Positions 1 through 9,957 of a DNA stretch of 64,000 bases are shown here, one piece after another; positions within the stretch are counted from its first letter, which is position 1, and each line of letters begins with the position of its first letter. The stretch covers positions 62,001 through 126,000 of the forward strand of contig JAUXUN010000025.1 of assembly GCA_030680855.1 (NCBI GenBank). The letters run 5' to 3'. This stretch comes from Aestuariivirga sp. GTDB taxonomy: Bacteria > Pseudomonadota > Alphaproteobacteria > Rhizobiales > Aestuariivirgaceae. The notes below the pieces were generated by a model. The model saw nothing but the letters and a program-made list of their open reading frames with translations. It did no database searches and was not told where the DNA came from. The position numbers were made by a program, and so were the translations under genes.

Positions 1-197
1 TCGCCCATGGGTTTTTTCATAAGCTCGCGGGCATGTGCCCGGGCCCGGTCAAAACACAGGGTGGGCAAGGCGTTTACCTTGCTGTCCACGGCGGCAATGC
101 GCTGTTCCAGCGCGTCAAGGCAGTCCAGCGGGGAAATTTCGCCGCTTTTCAAGCGTGCGTGGATTTCATTGGCGGTGGACCTAAAGAGTTCGGACAT
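1..197 (-). CDS. Amidase (GatA-like amidase signature family), N-terminus only, runs off left edge
   Basis: Minus-strand translation MSELFRSTANEIHARLKSGEISPLDCLDALEQRIAAVDSKVNALPTLCFDRARAHARELMKKPMG resembles amidase N-termini; missed by the ORF track because it is partial. Confidence 0.8.
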   Translation of the reverse strand, partial: MSELFRSTANEIHARLKSGEISPLDCLDALEQRIAAVDSKVNALPTLCFDRARAHARELMKKPMG

Positions 198-281
198 CTG
201 GCATTCCTGAAAAGTTAAACTGTTTGCCCTTATGGGGCGGGAAAGAGTAAAGAGTGCCCACATTTTACCCAGGAGACAATC

Positions 282-1586
282 ATGAATGCACCTGTCACAG
301 CAGCCCCCGGCATGAACAAGCAGTGGGTCGAGCGGCGCGCCAAGGCGGTATCGCGGGGCGTCGGCATGGGCGCCGCGGTTATGGCGGCACGGGCCGAGAA
401 TTCCGAAATCTGGGATATTGAAGGCAACCGCTATGTGGATTTCGGCGGCGGCATCGCGGTCGTCAACACGGGCCACCGGCATCCGCTGGTGATGAAGCGG
501 GTTTACGAGCAGCTGGAAAAATTCACCCACACCTGCGCCATGGTGATGCCTTACGCGCCGTTTGTTGAACTCTGCGAAAAGCTGAACGCCATTGCGCCGA
601 TGAAGGGCGAGAACAAGTCGGCGCTTGTGACGACGGGGGCCGAGGCAGTTGAAAACGCCGTGAAGTATGCGCGCTGCTATACGGGGCGTTCCGACGTCAT
701 CGCCTTCCATGGCGGCTTTCATGGCCGCACGCTTCTCGGCATGGCGCTGACCGGAAAGGTCTTGCCCTACAAGGCCAAGTTCGGGCCGATGCCCGGCGGC
801 ATCTGGCATGTGCCGTTTCCAGTGGAGCACAAGGGGATCAGCGTTGAGGATTCAATCCACGCCATCGAACTGCTGTTCAAATGCGATGTGGAGCCATCGC
901 GGGTTGCCGCCATCATCATCGAGCCGGTGCAGGGCGAAGGCGGATTTTATGTGGCGCCGAAGGAACTCATGGTGCGGCTACGCAAGCTTTGCGACGAGCA
1001 CGGCATTCTACTGATCGCAGATGAAATCCAGTCGGGTTTCGGGCGCACGGGCAAATGGTTTGCGATGGAACACTTCGGCGTTGAGCCTGACCTGGTGACG
1101 GTTGCAAAGTCACTGGCGGGCGGCTTTCCTCTGGCGGGCGTTATTGGCCGCGCCAAAATCATGGATGCGCCGGAGCCCGGCGGCATCGGCGGCACCTATG
1201 CGGGCAACCCCGTTGCATGCGCTGCGGCCCTCGGCGTGTTTGATGCGTTCGAACAGGAAGGCCTGATGGAGAAGGCCATGGCGCAGGGCAAGAAAATCAT
1301 GGCGCGGATGAAGGCGATCAAGGCCAAGGGGCGCGGCATGGCGATTGGCGATGTGCGCGGGCTTGGCGCCATGTGCGCTTTCGAACTGGTGACCGAGCAT
1401 GGCGGCAACAAGCCGGATGCGGCGGGCGCAAAAGCGCTGGCGGCGAAATGCCTGGAGCGGGGCTTGCTCATTCTCACCTGCGGAATTTACGCCGATACGG
1501 TGCGGCTGCTGACACCGCTTACGGCATCGGACGCGGTGCTGGACGAGGGACTGGATATCCTGGAAGCGGCGCTGCTGGGGAACTAA
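282..1586 (+). CDS. gabT: 4-aminobutyrate aminotransferase (class III PLP aminotransferase)
   Basis: 434 aa; GGFHGRTLLGMALTGK, IIEPVQGEGGF, LIADEIQSGFGRTGKWFA, GGTYAGNPVACAAAL motifs. Confidence 0.92.
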   Translation: MNAPVTAAPGMNKQWVERRAKAVSRGVGMGAAVMAARAENSEIWDIEGNRYVDFGGGIAVVNTGHRHPLVMKRVYEQLEKFTHTCAMVMPYAPFVELCEKLNAIAPMKGENKSALVTTGAEAVENAVKYARCYTGRSDVIAFHGGFHGRTLLGMALTGKVLPYKAKFGPMPGGIWHVPFPVEHKGISVEDSIHAIELLFKCDVEPSRVAAIIIEPVQGEGGFYVAPKELMVRLRKLCDEHGILLIADEIQSGFGRTGKWFAMEHFGVEPDLVTVAKSLAGGFPLAGVIGRAKIMDAPEPGGIGGTYAGNPVACAAALGVFDAFEQEGLMEKAMAQGKKIMARMKAIKAKGRGMAIGDVRGLGAMCAFELVTEHGGNKPDAAGAKALAAKCLERGLLILTCGIYADTVRLLTPLTASDAVLDEGLDILEAALLGN

Positions 1587-1601
1587 GCCCGCGCAAGCCC
1601 G

Positions 1602-2285
1602 ATGTTTGTTCTTGCCATTCTGGGGGCGGGCGGGCTCATTGCCCTGATTTTTGGTCCGCAGTTCTGGATCAAGTGGGTGATGGAAAAGCACGCCAGGGAA
1701 CAGCCGGAGTTTCCAGGAACCGGCGGCGAACTGGCGCGGCACCTGCTGGACAGGGCGGGGCTTGAGGCGGTCAAGCTTGAGCGCATCGATGGCGGCGACC
1801 ATTATTCACCGGAAGAAAAAACGGTGCGGCTTTCGGCGCGGAACTTTGATGACCGGTCGGTGACGGCGGTGGCGGTGGCGGCGCACGAAGTGGGCCACGC
1901 GCTGCAGCACCAAGACAATTACGCGCCGCTCATGCTGCGGCAGAGACTGGCCAGCACCTGCATCATCATTGAGCGCACGGGCGGCATTTTGCTGATGGCG
2001 ACGCCGCTGGTGTTCGCGGTGACCCATTCACCCGCCGTGCTGGTGGCGGAACTGGTGCTGGGGCTGGGCATTCTGGCCTCGACGGTTGTCATTCATCTCT
2101 TCACCCTGCCAACGGAATTTGACGCGAGCTTCAAGCGGGCCCTGCCCATTCTCGAGAGCTACCTGAGGCCGGAGGACATGCCGGGAGCGCGGCAAGTGCT
2201 TAAAGCTGCGGCATTCACCTATGTGGCGTCAGCGCTGGTCAGCATTTTGAACATAGCTCGGTGGTTACGTATCCTCCGCTTCTAG
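1602..2285 (+). CDS. Zinc metallopeptidase, membrane-associated (YugP-type)
   Basis: 227 aa; HEVGHALQH zinc motif, hydrophobic segments. Confidence 0.85.
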   Translation: MFVLAILGAGGLIALIFGPQFWIKWVMEKHAREQPEFPGTGGELARHLLDRAGLEAVKLERIDGGDHYSPEEKTVRLSARNFDDRSVTAVAVAAHEVGHALQHQDNYAPLMLRQRLASTCIIIERTGGILLMATPLVFAVTHSPAVLVAELVLGLGILASTVVIHLFTLPTEFDASFKRALPILESYLRPEDMPGARQVLKAAAFTYVASALVSILNIARWLRILRF

Positions 2286-2314
2286 GCTAGCATGGCTTTT
2301 TCAGGAGGAATCCC

Positions 2315-3697
2315 TTGTCAAAACTTTCCAATATGGCGCACCGTGACATCGAGACGGTGCTGCATCCCTATACGAACCTGGCACGGCACCGGGAGGTGGG
2401 GCCGCTGATCCTCAACGAGGGGCGCGGCATCTATCTCTATGACGACAAGGGCAAGCGCTACATTGAAGGCCTCGCCGGGCTTTGGTGCACGGCGCTGGGC
2501 TATGGCAATGAAGAAATTGTCGATGCGGCGGCGCAGGCGATGCGCAAGCTTTCCTTCACCAATGTGTTCGGCGGCAAGTCGCATGACGGGGTGATCGAGC
2601 TTTCGGAAAAGCTGAAGGAGATTGCGCCCTGCCCCACCTCCAAGGTCTTGTTCGGCACGTCGGGCTCGGAAGCCAATGACATGCAGATGAAGCTTACCTG
2701 GTATTACAACAATGCGAGGGGGAAGCCGGAGAAGAAGAAATTCATCGCGCGGATGCGGGGCTATCATGGCGTGACCATCGCCTCGGGATCGCTGACGGGA
2801 CTTCCCATGGTGCATACGGATTTTGACCTGCCGATCAAGAATGTGCTGCACACGACATGCCCGCATTATTACCGCGGCGGGCAGGACGGCGAGACGGAGG
2901 AGCAGTTCACGGACCGGATGGCGAAGGATCTTGATGATTTGATCCAGCGCGAGGGGCCGGAGACGGTTGCGGCGTTTATTGCCGAACCGGTGATAGGGGC
3001 CGGCGGTGTTGTGGTGCCGCCGATGAGCTATTTCCCGAAGATCAATGCGGTGCTGGAAAAATATGACGTGCGCTTTATTGCCGATGAAGTGATCTGCGGT
3101 TTTGGCCGCACCGGCAACTGGTTCGGCACGGAGACCTTCGGGATGAAGGCCACGTCCATCTCCATGGCGAAGGCCATCACCTCCGCCTATTTCCCGATGA
3201 GCGCCATCACCATCGAGGAAGAACTTTATCAGGCGATGGTGGACGAGAGCAAAAAGATCGGCACCTTCGGCCACGGCTTCACCTATACGGCGCATCCCGT
3301 GGGCTGCGCTGTGGCGCTGAAGACGATTGAAATCTACCAGCGCGACAAGATCGTCGAGCATGTGCGGAAGGTGGCGCCGGTATTCAAGGCGCGGCTGGAC
3401 AAGCTGGCGGAGCATCCGCTGGTTGGCGAAGCGCGGGGCGTTGGCCTGATAGGCGCGCTCGAACTTGTGGCCGACAAGAAAACCAGGGGGGCCTTTGACC
3501 CGAAGAAATCCGTGGGCGCAACTTGTGTGAATTTCCTGCAGGAGCTTGGGCTGATTAACCGCGCCATGGGCGATTCAGTTGCCTTCTGCCCGCCGCTCAT
3601 CATCACGACGGAAGAAATCCATGAGATGTTCGACATGGTTGGCGTGGCGCTTGACCAGACTGAAGCGTGGGTGCGGAAAGAAAACCTGCGTCAATAG
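2315..3697 (+). CDS. Class-III aminotransferase (omega-amino acid--pyruvate type); TTG start after AGGAGG
   Basis: 460 aa; GTSGSEANDMQMKLTWYYNN, RGYHGVTIASGSLTG, FIADEVICGFGRTGNWFG. Confidence 0.9.
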   Translation: MSKLSNMAHRDIETVLHPYTNLARHREVGPLILNEGRGIYLYDDKGKRYIEGLAGLWCTALGYGNEEIVDAAAQAMRKLSFTNVFGGKSHDGVIELSEKLKEIAPCPTSKVLFGTSGSEANDMQMKLTWYYNNARGKPEKKKFIARMRGYHGVTIASGSLTGLPMVHTDFDLPIKNVLHTTCPHYYRGGQDGETEEQFTDRMAKDLDDLIQREGPETVAAFIAEPVIGAGGVVVPPMSYFPKINAVLEKYDVRFIADEVICGFGRTGNWFGTETFGMKATSISMAKAITSAYFPMSAITIEEELYQAMVDESKKIGTFGHGFTYTAHPVGCAVALKTIEIYQRDKIVEHVRKVAPVFKARLDKLAEHPLVGEARGVGLIGALELVADKKTRGAFDPKKSVGATCVNFLQELGLINRAMGDSVAFCPPLIITTEEIHEMFDMVGVALDQTEAWVRKENLRQ

Positions 3698-4323
3698 TAA
3701 AGCATGGTGATTGCGGCGAAGTGGCAGGCGGCTGCGCTGGCCACGAAGCCGTGCCAGATGGCGTTGTGGAATCTCAGGTTTTCCCAAATGTAAAAGATGA
3801 CGCCGGCGGTATAGAGAATTCCGCCGGCGATGATCAGGTTGATCACGAGCGGCGGCAGAACCTGTGTGAACGCGCCTGCGGCGGTGACGCCGACCCAGCC
3901 CAGGGCGAGGTAGACCAGAATGGCGAGACGGTCGAAGCGGCCGGGGAAAATGAATTTCATTGCGATGCCGAATGCAGCACCCAGCCACGTGACAAGTCCC
4001 AGCGTCCAGCCTTGCGCGGCATCGGGCAGAAACGGCAATAACGGTGTGTAGGTACCGGCGATCAGCAGGAAAACGGCGCTATGATCGAAGCGGCGCAATA
4101 TCCATTTGAGCTGCGAGGGCGGCGTGAGGTTATAGGCGGCGGAACAGGCCAGCATCACAAGCAGGCCGAAAAGATAAGCCGCCAGCACCCATGTGACGCC
4201 GGCATGGGCGAGCAGCGCGATGCTGCCGGCAAGCGCTGCCAGAATGCCTGCGCCATGAACCAGGGCATCAACGCGGATTTCGTTCCGCGTATAGACCTTC
4301 CGGCTTTCAAAGAAGGGATGCAT
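3691..4323 (-). CDS. Hemolysin III / PAQR-family membrane protein
   Basis: 210 aa; RVDALVHGAGILAALAG, multiple TM segments, FDHSAVFLLIAGTYTP. Confidence 0.88.
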   Translation of the reverse strand: MHPFFESRKVYTRNEIRVDALVHGAGILAALAGSIALLAHAGVTWVLAAYLFGLLVMLACSAAYNLTPPSQLKWILRRFDHSAVFLLIAGTYTPLLPFLPDAAQGWTLGLVTWLGAAFGIAMKFIFPGRFDRLAILVYLALGWVGVTAAGAFTQVLPPLVINLIIAGGILYTAGVIFYIWENLRFHNAIWHGFVASAAACHFAAITMLYY

Positions 4324-4328
4324 GTTTC

Positions 4329-5318
4329 CTAATGCCGCTCGACGGGGATGATGAAGCGGTCGCGCCGCTCGCCTTTCCGCAGCAGGCTGACACGCACGGA
4401 TTGATTGACACGCTCATGGTTGAGCAGGCGCAGAAGATCATCAACGCCCAGCACCGGCGCATCATCGATGGCAATCAGCAGATCGCCGGACTGGAAGCCA
4501 GCGGCTTCGGCGGGGCCATCCTTGATGACATTCAACACGCGCACGCCGGCTGCCTGTTCAACGCCGGAAAAGCGCGCGACATGGCGGCGGATGGGCGTGG
4601 TGGCGCCTTCAATGCCGAGGCTGGCGCGGCGCACCCGGCCATGCTGCAGGACCTGGGCCAAAACATAAAGGGCGGTGTTGGCGGCAACCGAAAAGCAGAT
4701 GCCCTGGGCGCCGCGAATGACGGCGGTGTTGATGCCGATGACGCGGCCACGGGAATCAACCAGCGGCCCGCCGGAATTGCCGGGGTTAAGCGCGGCATCA
4801 GTCTGGATGACGTCATCAATCAGGCGGCCGGTCTGGCTGCGCATGGAGCGGCCGATGGCGCTCACCACGCCGGCGGTCACCGTCTGCTCAAAGCCCAGGG
4901 GATTGCCAATGGCGATGGCGAGTTGGCCCTTGTGGATGGCCTTTGAATCAAAGAACGACAGGGCGGGAGCCGCGAGATGAACATCGGTGCGCAAGACGGC
5001 GATATCGCTGTGCGGATCCTCACCGATGACGCGGGCGCCGGACTTCTGGCCATCGGCCATGCTCACCCTGATGGCACCCGCACCTGAAACCACGTGACTG
5101 TTGGTGAGGATCAGGCCATCGGAGGCGACCACAAGGCCCGAGCCTGCGCCGGCGGGCTTGTTGCCCTTGAGCACGCCAATATGGACAACGGCGGGCCCTG
5201 CCGTTTCAACCGCACCAATGACGGCGCTGGAATAGGCATCCTGCAATTGGGCTTCGTAATCTCCGGACTGGGATGCGGCAGGACCGCTGTCATCAAGCAT
5301 CGGGGCACTCCTCTGCAA
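4329..5318 (-). CDS. Trypsin-like serine protease with PDZ domain (DegP/HtrA-like, S1C)
   Basis: 329 aa; TNSHVV, DIAVLR, AALNPGNSGGPLV catalytic motifs; C-terminal PDZ-like GDLLIAIDD. Confidence 0.9.
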   Translation of the reverse strand: MQRSAPMLDDSGPAASQSGDYEAQLQDAYSSAVIGAVETAGPAVVHIGVLKGNKPAGAGSGLVVASDGLILTNSHVVSGAGAIRVSMADGQKSGARVIGEDPHSDIAVLRTDVHLAAPALSFFDSKAIHKGQLAIAIGNPLGFEQTVTAGVVSAIGRSMRSQTGRLIDDVIQTDAALNPGNSGGPLVDSRGRVIGINTAVIRGAQGICFSVAANTALYVLAQVLQHGRVRRASLGIEGATTPIRRHVARFSGVEQAAGVRVLNVIKDGPAEAAGFQSGDLLIAIDDAPVLGVDDLLRLLNHERVNQSVRVSLLRKGERRDRFIIPVERH

Positions 5319-5423
5319 CTATATGGGGAGGAGTCAAATCCCTGCCAAGGCCCGATCAAATGGGAAGAGCGCGCGACGCCCCGGGATATGCCCAAAGAGC
5401 TTCGCGCGCCGTTTACCCGCGTA

Positions 5424-6224
5424 TCACTTTCCGGCGAGGAGCTGATCGACCGCGTCGCGGACTTCCTGATCCACCGGCTTGTTTGCGGCCGCATTGAGCG
5501 CAGCCACCGCGGCAGCTTCGGCTTCGGCAGCGGCAGTTGCGGCGTCGGCCGCAGCAGTGGCGGCAGCGTCAGCTGTGTCTTGCGCCGCCTTAGCACTGTC
5601 TGCTGCTGCATCGGCATCGTCTTGGGCCGTCGCGGCAGCGGCCGTGGCCGCAGCAGCGGCGTCGGCCAGAGCAACATCTTCCGGAGCCGCCTCAGCGGCG
5701 GCCACGGCATCGGCAGCAGCCGAGGCGAGCGCATCAGCGGCGTCTTGCGCCGCAGTTGCTGCGTCTGCGGCCTCAGTAGCGGCGTCTTGCGCTGTCGCCG
5801 CAGTGGCCGCGGCAGTGGCCGCATCTTCAGCGGCAGTCTCAGACGCGGCATTCGCATCACGATAAGCGGCGATTTTTCCAACACGGGAGTTAGGCGAAGC
5901 ATTGGCAAGCGCGTTTGCCGAAGCGTGGGCGGCGTTCAGGGCACCAAGCTTTGAGGCAATGTTGCCATTCGAAACTTTCTCAGTTTTTTCGGCTTTGGCA
6001 GAACTCGACTTTTCACTCTTTGAGCTGGAGCTGCTGCTTCCACCTGAGTTTCCACCTGAATTTCCATTGCCGTTGCCACCGGAGTTTCCATTGCCGTTGC
6101 CACCTTTCGCGGCGAAGGCGCTATCAGCCGAGAAGAGGCTTGTGGAAAGAAGAAGCGCCGGCGTTAAAAGAAATGCCACGCCAAGGGCGAGGGTAGCTGC
6201 GGGTTTTGAAAGCCTGATTGCCAT
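5424..6224 (-). CDS. Secreted Ala/Asp-rich low-complexity protein with Gly/Asn/Ser repeats
   Basis: 266 aa; N-terminal signal-like segment, GGNGNGNSGGNGNGNSGG repeats, long AADAATAAAxA helix-like tract. Confidence 0.75.
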   Translation of the reverse strand: MAIRLSKPAATLALGVAFLLTPALLLSTSLFSADSAFAAKGGNGNGNSGGNGNGNSGGNSGGSSSSSSKSEKSSSAKAEKTEKVSNGNIASKLGALNAAHASANALANASPNSRVGKIAAYRDANAASETAAEDAATAAATAATAQDAATEAADAATAAQDAADALASAAADAVAAAEAAPEDVALADAAAAATAAAATAQDDADAAADSAKAAQDTADAAATAAADAATAAAEAEAAAVAALNAAANKPVDQEVRDAVDQLLAGK

Positions 6225-6371
6225 GATGCCTTACCTTTCATGAATAAGAATGGTTTGATCATCCGGATTCGCTGAGGTTAACGCAACGTGAACCCATCGG
6301 CGCAGTGAACCACGCGTTACGCCAATGCCTTCAATTTTTCATAAATTGCCGACTGAACCGCGGTTCAGGTA

Positions 6372-7526
6372 TTAAACTTCCGCCAAGGCCTGTTCCAAGT
6401 CGGCAATCAGATCGCCCACATCCTCGATGCCGATGGAAAAGCGGATGAGATTCGCAGCCACGATGCTGTGCGGACCTTCCACGGATTTGCGATGTTCGGC
6501 AAGGCTTTCCACACCACCCAGCGACGTAGCGGGAGTGAAGACCTTGAGGCGGCCCGCGACCCTGCGGGTTTGCGCTTCATCGCCCTTCACCAGAATGGAC
6601 AGCATACCGCCAAAGCCGCTGGTCATCTGCTTCCTAGCGATCTTGTGTTGCGGATGATTTTCCAGGCCGGGATAGAGAACGCCCGCAAGCCTGGGATGTT
6701 TTTCAAAATGTTTGGCCAGCGCCAGGGCATTGCGCGAGGCCTGTTCGACGCGGAGGAAAAGGGTGCGGAGGCCACGGATCAGGAGATAGGCTTCAAAACT
6801 TCCCAGCGTGGCGCCCAGGCCAATTTGCACCTGCTTCAATGACTCCCAGCGCGGGCTGGCTTCACGAGCGGTCAACACACCGGCGGTCACGTCACTGTGG
6901 CCGTTCAAATATTTCGTAGCGGAATGGAAAACAATATCGGCACCAAGGGCGAGCGGCTTGCTGATCACCGGCGGGGCGCAGGTGGAATCAACGACAAGAA
7001 TTGCCCCCGCCGCATGGGCGGCATCGGCGGTGGCCTTGATGTCAATCACATCCCAGGTGGGGTTCGCCGGCGTTTCAATCCAGACGATGGCGGTTTTACC
7101 GGGGATGATGGCGCGGGCGAGGCTGGCGGGATCGGCGGCATCGAACAGATCAAGGCCGACATTTCGCATGGTCTGCTGGCGCAGCATCCAGGACTTCACA
7201 CCGTGATACATGATGGTGGGGGCGGCAATGCGCTGGCCCGAGTCTACCGTTTCAACAAGCGCCGAAGCGGCTCCCATGCCTGAGGAAAAAAGCCGGGATT
7301 CAAAACCTTCTTCCAGTTCACAGAGCAGGCCTTCGGCGTGGGCCACAGTGGGCGAGCCATTGCGCGAATAAATATAGTCCCCGACGAGGCTGTAATCTTC
7401 CTTGCGGGCAAAGGTGGTGGAAGGCTGAATGGCGGGGATCACTGCGCCGGTTTCGCTGTCGATGAAGTGGCCGGCCTGGGCGATGGTGGTGCGGATCGAT
7501 GGCTTCGAGTTCGAACGGTCAGACAT
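6372..7526 (-). CDS. Cys/Met metabolism PLP enzyme (cystathionine gamma-synthase / beta-lyase family)
   Basis: 384 aa; FHSATKYLNGHSDVTAG PLP lysine motif, SLGGVESLAEHR. Confidence 0.88.
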   Translation of the reverse strand: MSDRSNSKPSIRTTIAQAGHFIDSETGAVIPAIQPSTTFARKEDYSLVGDYIYSRNGSPTVAHAEGLLCELEEGFESRLFSSGMGAASALVETVDSGQRIAAPTIMYHGVKSWMLRQQTMRNVGLDLFDAADPASLARAIIPGKTAIVWIETPANPTWDVIDIKATADAAHAAGAILVVDSTCAPPVISKPLALGADIVFHSATKYLNGHSDVTAGVLTAREASPRWESLKQVQIGLGATLGSFEAYLLIRGLRTLFLRVEQASRNALALAKHFEKHPRLAGVLYPGLENHPQHKIARKQMTSGFGGMLSILVKGDEAQTRRVAGRLKVFTPATSLGGVESLAEHRKSVEGPHSIVAANLIRFSIGIEDVGDLIADLEQALAEV

Positions 7527-8274
7527 GCTGGCCGCCGTTGATGTGGAGTTCGGCGCCGGTTACATAACTGGAACTGTCCGTACACAGAAAATATATGGCC
7601 TTGGCCACTTCTTCCGGCTGGCCGAGGCGGCGCTGCGGAATCTGCGGGATGATCTTCTCGGTGCCCGGCGAGAGGATCGAGGTTTCGATTTCGCCGGGCG
7701 AGATGGAATTCACCCGCACGCCAATGGGGCCGAAATCGGCGGCCATTTCGCGGGTGAGCGAGGCGAGCGCTGCTTTGGAGGTGGAGTAGGCCGCGCCGGC
7801 AAAGGGATGGACACGGGAGCCGGCGATGGAAGTGACATTCACCACCGCGCCCTTGGCGGCTTCGAGTTCATTGATGAGGCCGCGGGCCAGCATGACGGGG
7901 GCAAAGAAATTCACCTGGAAAACGGTTTTCCAATCGGCTTCATCGGTTTCGATGGTGTTGAGCCGTCCGCCATCGGGCTTCTTGGGGCTGATGGCGGCGT
8001 TGTTGACCAGGGCATGAAGTTTTGAGCCCTGCTCTTTCAGCTTTTCTTTCATGCGCAGTATGGCGGCGGCGGTGTCGGCGGAATCGCTGAGATCGACCTG
8101 AATATGATCTTCCGGCCCCGCATCCCACGGACAATCCTCCGGAAAGGGATGGCGCGAGCAGGAAATCACCCGCCAGCCGGCAGTTGAAAAGCGCTTCACG
8201 GTGGCGTGGCCAATACCGCGCGAGGCGCCGGTGAGGATAAGAGTTTTGCGTTCAGCGTCGGGGGTTTGAGTCAT
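7519..8274 (-). CDS. SDR-family NAD(P)-dependent oxidoreductase
   Basis: 251 aa; TGASRGIGHA, NNAA, YSTSKAAL motifs. Confidence 0.92.
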   Translation of the reverse strand: MTQTPDAERKTLILTGASRGIGHATVKRFSTAGWRVISCSRHPFPEDCPWDAGPEDHIQVDLSDSADTAAAILRMKEKLKEQGSKLHALVNNAAISPKKPDGGRLNTIETDEADWKTVFQVNFFAPVMLARGLINELEAAKGAVVNVTSIAGSRVHPFAGAAYSTSKAALASLTREMAADFGPIGVRVNSISPGEIETSILSPGTEKIIPQIPQRRLGQPEEVAKAIYFLCTDSSSYVTGAELHINGGQHV

Positions 8275-8277
8275 GGC

Positions 8278-8922
8278 TTAGGGATATAGCCTTGTCTTGG
8301 TCCAGCCGCTATCGGGATCGGGACGGCGGAAAACCACGCGGTCATGCAGGCGGAAGGGGCGATCGTGCCAGAATTCGATTGCGAGCGGCTTGATGCGGAA
8401 GCCGGACCAGTGGGGCGGGCGGGGCACTTCGCCCAGGGCAAATTTTGCCGCGTGCAGGGCAACGGAGGCTTCGAGGGCGAAACGGCCTTCGAGCGGACGT
8501 GATTGCTGGGAGGCCCAGGCGCCGATGCGGCTGTCCCTGGCGCGGGAAGCGAAATAGGCATCGGCTTCCGCCGCCGTCACCTGCTCAACAATGCCACGCA
8601 CCCGCACCTGGCGGCGCAGCGACTTCCAATGGAAGCAGAGGGCCGCCTTCATCGTTCCCAGAATTTCCTGGCCTTTCTGGCTTTCGCAGTTGGTATAAAA
8701 AACAAAACCGCGCTCATCGGCATCTTTCAAAAGGACCATGCGGACATTGGGCAGGCCCTCCTCATCGACGGTGGCGAGCGCCATGCCGTTGGGATCATTG
8801 GGTTCGGATTTTTCCGCGTCGGCCAGCCAATCGGCAAAAAGCTGCAAAGGATCATTGCGCTCGGTAAAACCGTAGGCGGCGGTCAGGGTCGTCAGGTCGC
8901 TCAGGCTCATTGCATTAACCAA
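8278..8922 (-). CDS. pdxH: Pyridoxamine 5'-phosphate oxidase
   Basis: 214 aa; [36 protein letters not shown]-terminal GWTKTRLYP. Confidence 0.93.
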   Translation of the reverse strand: MVNAMSLSDLTTLTAAYGFTERNDPLQLFADWLADAEKSEPNDPNGMALATVDEEGLPNVRMVLLKDADERGFVFYTNCESQKGQEILGTMKAALCFHWKSLRRQVRVRGIVEQVTAAEADAYFASRARDSRIGAWASQQSRPLEGRFALEASVALHAAKFALGEVPRPPHWSGFRIKPLAIEFWHDRPFRLHDRVVFRRPDPDSGWTKTRLYP

Positions 8923-9018
8923 ACCTTTTCGGAGTCCGATGTAGCCCCAGACTGATCACAATTCATCCCACTTTGGCCACGGGATACGCTTATTTCCTGC
9001 CTAGATGGTTAAACCAAT

Positions 9019-9507
9019 ATGGCACTCAAGTCGCGGGGAATTCACCAGATGATCAAGACCTATGCAGCAGTTGCAATGACGGGCCTCATGCTTGCCGGGT
9101 GCGCCCAGGACGCCGGGCCGAAGGAAACCTCAGGCGCCTTGATCGGCGGCCTTGCCGGCGGGTTGCTGGGCAACACCGTTGGCCATGGCAAGGGCCGGGC
9201 GGCGGCCACCATTCTGGGTGCCACTCTCGGCGCCGTCGTGGGCAGCAAGGTTGGGCGGAGCCTGGATGATGAGGACCGCAATTATGCCTATGGTGCGGCC
9301 ACCCGCTCGTTTACCTCGGGGCGGGAAATCACCTGGGAAAATCCAGACAGCGGGCACCGCGGACGCTTCCGGCCAAAGCGCAGCTTTCAGCGCGATGGTG
9401 GCCAATGCCGGGATTTTGAGCACACCATCTGGGTCAACGGCGAGCCCGATGTGATTGAGGGCACCGCCTGCCAGACGCCGGATGGCCGCTGGCGCGTGGT
9501 GGGGTGA
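9019..9507 (+). CDS. Lipoprotein with glycine-zipper domain (start may be ATG at 9049)
   Basis: 162 aa; lipobox LAGC, GGLAGGLLGNTVGHGKGRAAATILGATLGAVVGSKVG. Confidence 0.8.
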   Translation: MALKSRGIHQMIKTYAAVAMTGLMLAGCAQDAGPKETSGALIGGLAGGLLGNTVGHGKGRAAATILGATLGAVVGSKVGRSLDDEDRNYAYGAATRSFTSGREITWENPDSGHRGRFRPKRSFQRDGGQCRDFEHTIWVNGEPDVIEGTACQTPDGRWRVVG

Positions 9508-9509
9508 TT

Positions 9510-9720
9510 TCAACCTTTTGCGCTGGGCACCACCAGCGCGTCCAGGGCTTGCACACCAGCAACAGTGACGTTGACGGGATTGACGTCGATTTCCTGAATT
9601 GCACCGGACAGCGATGCACACATCCTGGAAAATGCCGCAAGGGCTTTGGCCGCCGCTGGCTTGTTCTTAGGGTGGCGCTTGGTTGGATCGGCGGGCACGG
9701 GAATTTGTCAGGCTGAATCA
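9510..9720 (-). pseudogene. Remnant resembling the C-terminus of an acyl-CoA synthetase / ATP-grasp protein
   Basis: Minus-strand AIQEIDVNPVNVTVAGVQALDALVVPSAKG resembles the EIDVNPV...ALDALV tail of acetate--CoA ligase family proteins; no upstream catalytic body. Confidence 0.5.
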
Positions 9721-9864
9721 ATTGGAAGAAATTTCCGAGGACAGGCTCAACGTTGATGGCGGCGTATATCTGGTAACGCGGGCCGATACACTTCCTTCTC
9801 CGGAACTGGCACTTTTCACGGGCTGGATAACTGATCTTAAGCACCGCCTGCCAAACGCCTGACG
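9713..9864 (+). pseudogene. Remnant resembling the C-terminus of a LysR (GcvA-type) regulator
   Basis: Plus-strand LNQLEEISEDRLNVDGGVYLVTRADTLPSPELALFTGWITDLKHRLPNA*; no N-terminal HTH nearby. Confidence 0.45.
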
Positions 9865-9888
9865 GCTGCCGGCGCGTGGTGGGATGAG
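9839..9888 (+). repeat. Diverged duplicate of the 3' end of the lipoprotein gene (9459-9507)
   Basis: accgcctgccaaacgcctgacggctgccggcgcgtggtgggatga vs accgcctgccagacgccggatggccgctggcgcgtggtggggtga; TACQTPDGCRRVVG* vs TACQTPDGRWRVVG*. Confidence 0.85.
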
Positions 9889-9957
9889 ACGGGTTTGAAT
9901 TTCGCCTTTTTGCCTGGTAGCTTCGCAGGGAGCTAGTCCCGGACAGAAGGAATATCG

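Noticed and set aside
2318-3415. 365-aa minus-strand ORF
   Set aside because: Antisense shadow of the class-III aminotransferase; His/Arg-rich with no recognisable motif.
5479-5865. Ala/Ser-rich plus-strand ORF
   Set aside because: Mirror frame of the Ala/Asp repeat gene; repeats produce open frames on both strands.
5479-6110. Possible CRISPR-like tandem array from regular repeats
   Set aside because: Repeats are in-frame codon repeats without uniform unit plus unique-spacer structure; no cas genes in the window.
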